Shown here: positions 1 to 6,784 of the stretch, piece by piece
Position numbering within the stretch: the stretch's first letter is position 1
How the letters are laid out: every line of letters starts with the position of its first letter
Assembly: GCA_041663285.1 (NCBI GenBank)
Contig: JBAZSP010000034.1
Span: 1-10,583, forward strand
Reading direction: 5' to 3'
From: UBA1435 sp041663285
Lineage (GTDB): Bacteria; Patescibacteriota; Microgenomatia; UBA12405
Length of the DNA stretch: 10,583 nucleotides
Notes under the pieces: model-generated
Seen by the model: only the letters and a program-made list of their open reading frames with translations
What the model was told of the DNA's origin: nothing
Database searches by the model: none
Program-made: the position numbers and the translations under genes

Positions 1-94
1 GAAAGCACTCAAAAAACGGCTTCGGATGTTTGCAACTTACTTCCCGAGCCTCAAAAAAGTCAATGCCTCCAGGGTTTTAATTAGCCCCAAGCCC

Positions 95-1522
95 CTAAGC
101 TTTTTTCCAGCTGGTTCCTTCCGGGGTGTCCTTAATTTCGATGCCCATTTCCTGCAGCTGGGTTTTTAGCCTATCAGCCTCTTGCCATTTTTTGTCTTTT
201 CTTAACCCGTCTCTTTGCTCAATTAACTTTTCTACTCTCTGGCTGGTAATTTCGTCAACCTTTTCAGTTTTCAAAAGGTCAAAAGCCCACACCTCGTCCA
301 CTTTTCGGACAAAATCCAAAATTTTTTCTGCCGCCTTTGGCCCAATTTTTTTACTGTCAACCAATCGGTTAGTATTATTTACCGTATTAAATAAACCGGC
401 AATTGCCTGCGGTGTGTTTAAATCGTCATCCAGGTATTTTTGGAATTCAGCCAAAGCCATCCTGATTTCTGCCTCTACTGCCAAAATATTTTCCGGGCTG
501 TCATATTCTTCCCCCCTAGCGTCGACTATCCGGCTGGTCCAGTTTCTTAGTTTCTTCAGCGCATTATCGGCGCTGGTCAAGCCTTCAAAAGTAAAATTAA
601 GCGGTTGCCGGTAATGGCTGGTTAGCACCAGGTACCTAAAAGCAATTGGGTCGGCTACTTTTTCTAAAACCTGGTCCAGAATATACATATTCCCCAGGCT
701 TTTCCCCATCTTCTGGTCATTAACTTTCAAAAAGCCGCGGTGCAGCCAATAATTGACAAATTTTTTCCCGGTGGCTGCTTCGCTTTGAGCAATTTCATTT
801 TGATGGTGGGGAAATATCAGGTCGATAGCGCCGGTATGAATATCAAAATTTGGTCCCAGGTATTTCATGCTCATGGCCGAACATTCAATGTGCCAGCCCG
901 GCCTGCCTTTCCCGAATTCCGACTCCCAATAGACATCACCATCTTTTTCGTCCCAGGCTTTCCACAAAACAAAGTCCGAGGCGTTGTCCTTTTCGTATTC
1001 ATCTGTTTTCATCCGGCCGCTTCCGCCGCCCTTGAGCTCCCGCTTATTAATTCCGGCAAATTTTCCATAATCCCCAAACTTACTGATCCGAAAATATATA
1101 CTGCCATCTTCGGCTTTATAAGCAAAGCCTTTGTCCGCCAATATCTTAATCAGTTCCAGCATTTCCTTGATATGCTCGGTAGCTTTACAAATTATCTGAG
1201 GCTTCAAAATATTCAGCCTCTCAAAATCGGCCAAAAAAGCCTGGCCATACTTTTCAGTATATTCCTTCAAAGGTATGCCTTTCTCCCGCGACGCCCGAAT
1301 AGTTTTATCATCAACGTCCGTAAAATTCATCACATCTTTTACGGTATATCCCGAAAATCGCAAATATCTTTTTAGCAAATCAATAAATAGGTAGGTCGAT
1401 AAATTGCCGATATGGGGAAAATCATAAATAGTGGGTCCGCAGCTATATATTTTTACTACATTGTTTTCAATCGGTTTAAAAGTCTCTTTTTGGCCTGAGG
1501 CCGTGTTGTAAAAATATTGCAT
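95..1522 (-). CDS. cysS: Cysteinyl-tRNA synthetase
   Basis: Class I aminoacyl-tRNA synthetase that charges tRNA-Cys with cysteine using ATP in the cytosol. The chosen start is the ATG at 1520-1522 (475 residues), which gives the usual N-terminus MQYFYNT. An in-frame TTG three codons upstream (1529-1531) is also possible. From the ATG the class I HIGH motif is HIGN at about residues 37-40, and the second signature is KMGKS at about 271-275, with Gly where KMSKS normally has Ser. The expected zinc ligands of the family are present: Cys28 (in SCGPT), Cys214 (in WHIECSAMS), and His239 and Glu243 (in PHHQNE). The substrate-contacting FTDVDDK stretch lies near residue 67. Length matches the family (E. 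coli about 461). The C-terminal anticodon-binding part ends in a Lys-rich segment at the TAG stop. No strong Shine-Dalgarno is visible upstream; a perfect TATAAT lies upstream at 1549-1554. Confidence 0.97.
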   Translation of the reverse strand: MQYFYNTASGQKETFKPIENNVVKIYSCGPTIYDFPHIGNLSTYLFIDLLKRYLRFSGYTVKDVMNFTDVDDKTIRASREKGIPLKEYTEKYGQAFLADFERLNILKPQIICKATEHIKEMLELIKILADKGFAYKAEDGSIYFRISKFGDYGKFAGINKRELKGGGSGRMKTDEYEKDNASDFVLWKAWDEKDGDVYWESEFGKGRPGWHIECSAMSMKYLGPNFDIHTGAIDLIFPHHQNEIAQSEAATGKKFVNYWLHRGFLKVNDQKMGKSLGNMYILDQVLEKVADPIAFRYLVLTSHYRQPLNFTFEGLTSADNALKKLRNWTSRIVDARGEEYDSPENILAVEAEIRMALAEFQKYLDDDLNTPQAIAGLFNTVNNTNRLVDSKKIGPKAAEKILDFVRKVDEVWAFDLLKTEKVDEITSQRVEKLIEQRDGLRKDKKWQEADRLKTQLQEMGIEIKDTPEGTSWKKA

Positions 1523-1548
1523 ATTCGCCAAACTGCTAATTTAAACCA

Positions 1549-1554
1549 ATTATA
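1549..1554 (-). promoter_or_regulatory. Candidate -10 box for cysS
   Basis: On the minus strand this reads TATAAT, a perfect sigma-70-type -10 hexamer. A start site about seven bases downstream (near 1542) would give a 20-base leader before the cysS ATG at 1522. The matching -35 region is poor: the best fit, TAATCA at 18-base spacing, shares only three positions with TTGACA. No TGn extension precedes it. The placement is sensible, but the assignment rests on one hexamer in AT-rich DNA. Confidence 0.35.
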
Positions 1555-1642
1555 TCTAAAATATTCCCTTACTGATTATACCAATCGTTCGATTACCGTC
1601 CTCTCATCCAATCTTCATATTTTTCGAGTAACTTTAGATAAA

Positions 1643-2344
1643 ATGGAGTCGAAGCCAAAAAACCGCTGGCGGTCTGATATTGAGTTTTTAGAACAAGGCG
1701 ACATCTATTTTTTTTATAAGCCCAAAAAAGAAGTCGTTTTGGTCAAAGGTTGGGATGATGTTGCCCGTTTTTATTTTGTTCTCGATCCCCAGGGCCAGGC
1801 CTTACCCCGTTATATTGTTATGGGTAATAAAAAAATGCCCTCATTTGCCGACGGTGACCAAAAGACCACTTGGGGATTTGTCCAAATTATCGGAGGAAAA
1901 GGTTTTGCTACTACTCTAACTCAGACACCCGCCCGCCAAAAAACCGCCTCCCGCCCTGCCGGTGAGGGTATCTATACTATTGTCAAACATGGCGACCATG
2001 TCCATTTGCTCTATGCTCTGGAACTCCCACGCAAATCCGGCAGAGTCCAAAAAGAATTTAACATATCCTCCCAAGCTAATTATATTTTCTCTACCCGTGA
2101 TGTTACGGTTTCTCCGTCATCGCCCGAGCAGCCTTTCTCTAACTTTTCTCCGGCCGACCTCTCGAAATTGAATCAAAAGGGCACCGAAGTGCTACTTATT
2201 GGAATTGGTGCCGATATCACCCGTCTCGGCCTAGCTGCTGACCGTGATCAGGAAACTCTCCAGACCGCCGACATATTTTCTAGTTTAAAGGTCGACATCA
2301 CCCGCCACCCCATCGGTTCCCTTATTTCTGGGGAGTGGGAATAA
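1643..2344 (+). CDS. Conserved hypothetical protein, soluble, about 233 aa
   Basis: Reads as a 233-residue protein from the ATG at 1643 (N-terminus MESKPKNRWRSDIEF). The frame is open from 1517, but the upstream 42 codons overlap the start of cysS and look like intergenic sequence, so the internal ATG is preferred. No purine-rich ribosome site precedes it. No signal peptide or membrane segment is visible. The N-terminal region carries the pattern LEQGDIYFFYKPK, then DVARFYFVLDP and YIVMGNKKMP with TWGFV. The middle has GEGIYTIVKHGDHVHLLYALELP followed by VQKEFNI. I recall this arrangement from uncharacterised proteins in diverse bacteria, but I know no function for it. Two His residues in KHGDHVHL could bind a metal; that is speculation. 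The last 50 residues (KLNQKGTEVLLIGIGADI) look like a small beta-alpha unit. Its 3' end overlaps the convergent dehydrogenase by 23 bases. Confidence 0.85.
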   Translation: MESKPKNRWRSDIEFLEQGDIYFFYKPKKEVVLVKGWDDVARFYFVLDPQGQALPRYIVMGNKKMPSFADGDQKTTWGFVQIIGGKGFATTLTQTPARQKTASRPAGEGIYTIVKHGDHVHLLYALELPRKSGRVQKEFNISSQANYIFSTRDVTVSPSSPEQPFSNFSPADLSKLNQKGTEVLLIGIGADITRLGLAADRDQETLQTADIFSSLKVDITRHPIGSLISGEWE

Positions 2345-3431
2345 TTTTAATTATCTTATCGTCTCCCTCCCGGGGCAATCCCCGGCCGTCTCTGTTTGAG
2401 GTTGTCACATATATATCCCCACTATAAAGCCTGATTGCTCTAAGACGGCCGTATATTGTGTATTGTCGGGTCAAGTTAGTTAGTCGGCCGTTATCAATTA
2501 CGGCCGAATATATCGCCTCTCCCCGTAGTCCGGCCCAATAAAGCCGACCGTCTAAAAAAATTATCCCCGCCGGTGCCCAGGTCATGTTTTTTCCTGATTG
2601 CAGCGCTGGTGAAATTAATCCTTCTCGTCTCTGTTCTCCGGTTATGATCGGCCAACCGTAATTGCCTCCGGCCACAATCCGGTTAATTTCATCCTCGCCG
2701 GACGCACTCCCCGAGGGTCCGTGTTCACTGGCCCATAATTCGCCCCTATCGTCCCAAGTTAATCCCTGGACGTTTCTATGTCCCAGGCTGTACACTGCAT
2801 TTCCGAAGGGATTATTTACCGGTATTGAGCCGTCATCACCTACTCTCAATATTTTACCGTTTAACGAGTTTTCGTCTTGAGCCAGCCCGCTCTCCCCGGC
2901 ATCGCCGGTCGCAATGTACAGCAGCCCATCTGGGCCAAACTCAATTCTGCCGCCATTGTGATTATTCCCTCCCTTAATATTGTCCATCACCACTTTTTCT
3001 TCGGCCAGTTGGTCATCTACCAGCCGGTACCGGCTAACTCTATTAATCAGACCCGAATCACTTCGATAAGTGTAGTCCAAATATATCCAACCGTTTTCTT
3101 CAAAATTTGGGTGTAGCGCTATTCCCATTAAACCGCCTTCACCAACCGCCGCTACCTCTTGAATTTCGGCAATTACTTTTTTTTCTGACGGGCTAATTTT
3201 TATGAGTCGTCCACCTCTTTCCGTTACTAATATTTCTCCGTTTGGTAAAAATGCCATCTCCCATGGCGTTGCCAGGTTCCTGGCCACTACTGTAATTTGC
3301 TCCGTAACTAAATTATTAGCCTTTTCCGGCTCCGTCACGGGCATATTCCTGGCCGAAATCAGGGTCGCAACCATTGCCGTCACCACCATAAACGCCACCC
3401 CCGTCAACATTGCGATGTTCTTCACCCTCAA
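2322..3431 (-). CDS. PQQ-dependent sugar dehydrogenase (glucose/sorbosone dehydrogenase family)
   Basis: Member of the soluble quinoprotein glucose / sorbosone (aldose sugar) dehydrogenase family, a six-bladed beta-propeller that oxidises sugars at C1 using PQQ and calcium outside the cytoplasm. Family hallmarks in order (369-residue numbering): LATPWEMAFLPNG near 53-65, TERGGRL at 70-76, GEGGLMGIALHPNF at 97-110, NNHNGGRIEFGPDG at 156-169 with His158 in the place of the catalytic base, TGDAG at 175-179, LNGKILR at 190-196, GHRNVQGL at 217-224, SEHGP at 235-239, and GGNYGWP at 255-261. A hydrophobic segment at about residues 8-26 after Arg/Lys is a signal peptide or anchor. The start is uncertain: TTG at 3431 is the furthest possible (an in-frame TAA lies just upstream), GTG at 3425 and ATG at 3410 are alternatives. 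A start before the ATG keeps the positively charged N-terminus. None has a good Shine-Dalgarno. Substrate and electron acceptor cannot be told. Confidence 0.93.
   Translation of the reverse strand: MRVKNIAMLTGVAFMVVTAMVATLISARNMPVTEPEKANNLVTEQITVVARNLATPWEMAFLPNGEILVTERGGRLIKISPSEKKVIAEIQEVAAVGEGGLMGIALHPNFEENGWIYLDYTYRSDSGLINRVSRYRLVDDQLAEEKVVMDNIKGGNNHNGGRIEFGPDGLLYIATGDAGESGLAQDENSLNGKILRVGDDGSIPVNNPFGNAVYSLGHRNVQGLTWDDRGELWASEHGPSGSASGEDEINRIVAGGNYGWPIITGEQRREGLISPALQSGKNMTWAPAGIIFLDGRLYWAGLRGEAIYSAVIDNGRLTNLTRQYTIYGRLRAIRLYSGDIYVTTSNRDGRGLPREGDDKIIKIIPTPQK
2370..2385. terminator. Perfect 6-bp GC hairpin, possible terminator for the 1643-2344 gene
   Basis: CCGGGG (2370-2375) and CCCCGG (2380-2385) form a perfect six-pair GC stem with a CAAT loop, about 25 bases past the stop of the plus-strand gene and inside the 3' coding end of the dehydrogenase. 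It is well placed to end plus-strand transcription, but the T content just after it is low (CCGTCTCTGTTTG), so it is not a classical intrinsic terminator. On the opposite strand the segment simply encodes a Gly/Pro-containing stretch, which may explain the symmetry. Confidence 0.25.
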
Positions 3432-3513
3432 ATTTATGATTCTTACTTAAGAAACTTTACTAATTTGAGTAAGGATCCCGACATTAGCCCAAAGCCTGCA
3501 ACCTGCCATCCTG

Positions 3514-3522
3514 TGCTAACAT
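3514..3522 (+). promoter_or_regulatory. Possible extended -10 for the FG-GAP surface protein
   Basis: TGC immediately followed by TAACAT resembles an extended -10 element (TGn plus a 4/6 match to TATAAT). Transcription would start near 3529, two bases before the ATG at 3531, giving a nearly leaderless message. No -35 hexamer is recognisable at standard spacing. This is a weak call, kept because other genes in the window show the same close spacing. Confidence 0.22.
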
Positions 3523-3530
3523 TATTCAAT

Positions 3531-6500
3531 ATGGGTTTTTTAAAAACGGCATCGATAGCCTTCCTTGTTTGGTTGTTCAATTTTGTATTGTTATCTCCGG
3601 CTCGTGCTGCTGTTACCTATGATTTGTCCAGTCCTTCTACTTGGAACCTTAGAATAGAAGGTCAATTTCCCGGCGATCACACCCCCGACAATGTCTTGGA
3701 AACCGCCGATTTTGATGGTGATGGAGTTGCTGATTATCTAATCGGCTCCATCGGTTCCGATTATTACCACAACCATACCGGCTCCCTGTTTTTTGTTAAT
3801 GGTAGTCTTTTAGGTTCCTGGGGCATTGGCAAAAGCTATGATCTTCAGCCGGCAGCAAATTACACCATCCGTATCGACGATAATACCGAGGAAAGTTACT
3901 ATCCAACCAGCCCCCAAGTTTTCGATATCAATAACGACGGGTTACCGGATTTTTTGGTTGTTAACCCTGAATTTACTGGCGCCACCGGCGGAGCATATGC
4001 CTTTCTTAATGATAAGCTAAGGTCCTTTACCGGTGTCGGCAATACTGCCATTCTTGGCAGTCCTGCCACTTATTCCTTCAGATTTGCCGATCACTATGTC
4101 ACTGCTGCTGCTAATGGTGATTTCGATGGTGACGGTTTAGACGATCTGGCCATCGGAGTCTATGACTCTCATGAGATTACCCAGGGAGGGGCAGTTTATA
4201 TTCTTTTTAACCACAAAATTAACAGTTTAACGGGTGGCACCACCGTTCCTTTGGAAACCGGCAACAATTTCGACGTCAGGATAGATGGGGATATTAGAAA
4301 TATGTATCTGGGTAGCATGGTAGCAAATCTAGGTGATATCAATAAAGACGGTAAAGACGAGTTGGGGGTTTCCAGTTATGGTTTTGAAAACGGTAACGGT
4401 AATTTTTCCGGATCCCTATATATTTTCTCCGGCGATTACTTATCCGGTTATAAATCAACCGGCTCCTCAATTTTGGTAGGTACCGCCAGCTCTTACAATG
4501 TCCGAATTGACGGGCCTTCCGGTGGAGCTTATTTCTCAGTTAACGACAATATGGCTTATGGTGATATCGACGGTGATGGCGGTAGTGATATTTTGGCCGC
4601 CTCTGGTGATGCCGAAGGCGGCAAAGGCGCGGCCTTCTTGTATTGCAACAATTATCTTTCAGACAAAATAAGTTCATTTGGTAACATCCTTGAAACCGCT
4701 TCCTCCGTCTCTTATAGCTCCAAGTTTATCGGGGCAGCCGCCAACGACACACTTGGCGACTATGCCTTGTCATCAGCCGATATCAATAACGATGGCAAAG
4801 ACGATATCGTTGTTGGCGGTTCAAGGTACGGTGCGGATCAAAACGGTAAACTTTATTTAATCTATGGATCCGCCAATCTTTGTGGTTCGACCGGGGTCAA
4901 CATCGATTTAGCCAATACTTCTAATTACCAGGTTAAATACCAGGGGGCTGCTGGTAGTTCTCTGGGCATGCTGCCGGGAGTTAGCCTTGTTGACACCAAT
5001 AACGATGGTTCTATCGATCTTCTTGCTGGGGCAATCGAGACCAACTATCTTCGTTTTGCCGCTGGTTCTGCTTACACCATACTTAATTTCCCCCACACTT
5101 TAAGTTTAGGAGCATCTTCTTTCTATCAGCAATCCGACTCGGTAACCCTTACCGGTTCAGTCGGCGCTACCGATTCGGTAACTACCATTAGTAATGTTCA
5201 ATACAGCATCGGTAGTAGTAATCCTGCCGGTACCTGGGAATCCTGCACCTCTTCGGACAGCACCTTTGATAGCCGATCCGAAAGTTTTTCCTGCACCATC
5301 ACCGGCCTGGTCGAAGGCGTCAACTCCGTCTTTGTTCGGGCAGTCGATTCTAACGGTTCCTATACTCCCCGCTCTCATTACGCTTCTGCCCTGGCCACCG
5401 TTGATCTTACCGCAGCCGATTTTAGCGGGGTTGGCTCCTCATCGTCTAGCACCGGTTCTACTATTTCCTTCACCACTTCAGAGGCGACTTCGGTTTATGC
5501 CAATTTCGGCCTCACCGCTCTTTATGGCTCCTCCACCGCCGAAGTTGATACTTCCCCCCAAGCTACAGCTCATTCCCTCAACCTAACTTCTCTGTTACCC
5601 TGTCGGGTCTATCATTATCAGCTAAGATCATCCGATCAAGCCGCCAACCAAAAAATTAGCAGTGATTATACCTTGGCCACTACTGGCTGCACTGTCGGCG
5701 CCTCCATAGTCGGCTATACCGATGTCACCATAGACCTAGATAGTTCCGGTTTTTTGAATCTTTTATCCACCGGGGGCAGGGGATTAGGCCTAACTATTCC
5801 TGCCTCTTCCACAGGGCTAACCGACCCTGTCCAATTTGCCGCCTTCCAGCTTGATTCCGCCCAAACCTTTCTTCAAATAGCCGCTCCATCCGATTACCAT
5901 CCAATCGGTGTTTTTACCTATGAGCTAAAATCCATCAACACTGCCGCTACTACTCCCGTTACGACTTTTGCTCAACCACAAACTTTATCTATCACTTACG
6001 ACCAGGGTGATTTGGGTAACGATATCGATGAATCCACCTTGACCCTTTTCCGTTATGACGGCTCCTCCTGGAACCAGCTCTCCGATTGTCAGCTTAACAC
6101 CACCCTTCGCCGGATTTCCTGCGCTACCAGTCAGTTTTCCCTTTTTGTCCTTATGGGCAAAAATAAATCAACTACCTCTAATCCTCCTCCGCCTTCCGGT
6201 CCGTCTTCGCCCGCCTGTAATGACCCTGCGCCTGCCCAAACCCCTCATCTTTTTGAAATTAACACCACCTCAACTACCGCTAAACTCTTTTTTACTCCCA
6301 TTTCCAATACCTCTGATTTTTTTATCTCCTTTTCTGCTACCAATCTTCAGGCTGAAGAACACGGTGAACAGATTACCTTGCTTCGTGAGGGTATCCAGTC
6401 TCATACCCTGTTTAATCTCAAGCCCAATACTCTTTATTATTTTAAGATTCGTGGCCAGCTAGGTTGTACCCCCGGGCAGTGGAGTAATATCCTAAAAGCC

Positions 6501-6776
6501 AAAACCACCTCCTCCAAAAACAAACTGGCCAAATACTATCCAAACTCCAAAATAGCCGTTTTTTCTCCACTTCGTCCCGTCCCTGTCAAAACCTTTTTAC
6601 CAAAACCTACCGCCTCTGTCTTAGGTATTACTTCGCCACCCGAGCTCATCGCTACTTACTCACCCCCTCCGGAGCCATCGGATTTTGTCGCGACCCCCGC
6701 TCCCAGGGCAGTTAAAGTCACTCCCGTTCCCCCCTCCACCCTGTGGGGAAAAATAAAACAAGCCCTTGGTTTCTAG
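3531..6776 (+). CDS. Large secreted multidomain protein: FG-GAP beta-propeller, Ig/Fn3-like domains, Pro-rich tail
   Basis: The frame is open from a TTG at 3465, but the ATG at 3531 gives a textbook signal peptide (Lys5, a hydrophobic core, then SPARA|AV, cleavage after about residue 26), so the protein is taken as 1081 residues. Residues 27-520 carry seven FG-GAP/integrin-alpha-type repeats. Each has a Ca-binding loop of the form DxDGDGxxD or DINNDGxxD, at about residues 60, 132, 197, 269, 345, 417 and 488, spaced 65-76 residues. Each blade also repeats an aromatic-x-x-[RK] strand (YTIRID, FDVRID, YNVRID, YQVKYQ). Residues about 525-620 and 625-720 are beta-sandwich modules; the second is Fn3-like (LLPCRVYHYQLRSSD). 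Residues 720-880 form another beta domain containing DESTLTLFRYDGSSW. A Pro-rich linker, a further Fn3 domain (about 904-990) and a Pro-rich tail follow, ending in a short amphipathic peptide. No LPXTG or C-terminal membrane helix is visible. Adhesion or matrix binding is the likely role, inferred from domains only. Confidence 0.93.
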   Translation: MGFLKTASIAFLVWLFNFVLLSPARAAVTYDLSSPSTWNLRIEGQFPGDHTPDNVLETADFDGDGVADYLIGSIGSDYYHNHTGSLFFVNGSLLGSWGIGKSYDLQPAANYTIRIDDNTEESYYPTSPQVFDINNDGLPDFLVVNPEFTGATGGAYAFLNDKLRSFTGVGNTAILGSPATYSFRFADHYVTAAANGDFDGDGLDDLAIGVYDSHEITQGGAVYILFNHKINSLTGGTTVPLETGNNFDVRIDGDIRNMYLGSMVANLGDINKDGKDELGVSSYGFENGNGNFSGSLYIFSGDYLSGYKSTGSSILVGTASSYNVRIDGPSGGAYFSVNDNMAYGDIDGDGGSDILAASGDAEGGKGAAFLYCNNYLSDKISSFGNILETASSVSYSSKFIGAAANDTLGDYALSSADINNDGKDDIVVGGSRYGADQNGKLYLIYGSANLCGSTGVNIDLANTSNYQVKYQGAAGSSLGMLPGVSLVDTNNDGSIDLLAGAIETNYLRFAAGSAYTILNFPHTLSLGASSFYQQSDSVTLTGSVGATDSVTTISNVQYSIGSSNPAGTWESCTSSDSTFDSRSESFSCTITGLVEGVNSVFVRAVDSNGSYTPRSHYASALATVDLTAADFSGVGSSSSSTGSTISFTTSEATSVYANFGLTALYGSSTAEVDTSPQATAHSLNLTSLLPCRVYHYQLRSSDQAANQKISSDYTLATTGCTVGASIVGYTDVTIDLDSSGFLNLLSTGGRGLGLTIPASSTGLTDPVQFAAFQLDSAQTFLQIAAPSDYHPIGVFTYELKSINTAATTPVTTFAQPQTLSITYDQGDLGNDIDESTLTLFRYDGSSWNQLSDCQLNTTLRRISCATSQFSLFVLMGKNKSTTSNPPPPSGPSSPACNDPAPAQTPHLFEINTTSTTAKLFFTPISNTSDFFISFSATNLQAEEHGEQITLLREGIQSHTLFNLKPNTLYYFKIRGQLGCTPGQWSNILKAKTTSSKNKLAKYYPNSKIAVFSPLRPVPVKTFLPKPTASVLGITSPPELIATYSPPPEPSDFVATPAPRAVKVTPVPPSTLWGKIKQALGF
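3708..5018 (+). repeat. Seven FG-GAP repeat units with Ca-binding loops (within the surface protein)
   Basis: Seven copies of a D-x-[DN]-x-D-G-x-x-[DE] loop start at 3708, 3924, 4119, 4335, 4563, 4779 and 4992, with a period of 195-228 bases. At DNA level copies 2, 4, 6 and 7 still share near-identical cores (gatatcaataacgacgg, gatatcaataaagacgg, gatatcaataacgatgg, gacaccaataacgatgg). Copies 1, 3 and 5 use a second version (DFDGDG or DIDGDG). Seven units match the blade number of integrin-type propellers. Confidence 0.88.
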
Positions 6777-6784
6777 CGGAGAAG

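Noticed and set aside
1..94. Possible end of another gene, RNA gene or terminator downstream of cysS
   Set aside because: Two plus-strand frames end in stops near 78-84 after about 25 codons and a third stays open, but none reads as recognisable protein. No tRNA cloverleaf or strong hairpin with a T-run was found. A TTGACT on the minus strand lacks a convincing -10.
740..1375. Long plus-strand open frame inside cysS
   Set aside because: It is antisense to a fully conserved synthetase, has no recognisable motifs, and is a shadow of the real gene.
3465..3530. Upstream TTG start for the surface protein
   Set aside because: It would place 22 polar residues before a canonical signal peptide and has no ribosome site; the ATG at 3531 is better.
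5157..5586. Open frames on both strands within the surface-protein gene
   Set aside because: They sit inside the Ig/Fn3-like coding region, are low in complexity (Pro/Ala/Leu-rich), and arise from its Ser/Thr-rich codons.
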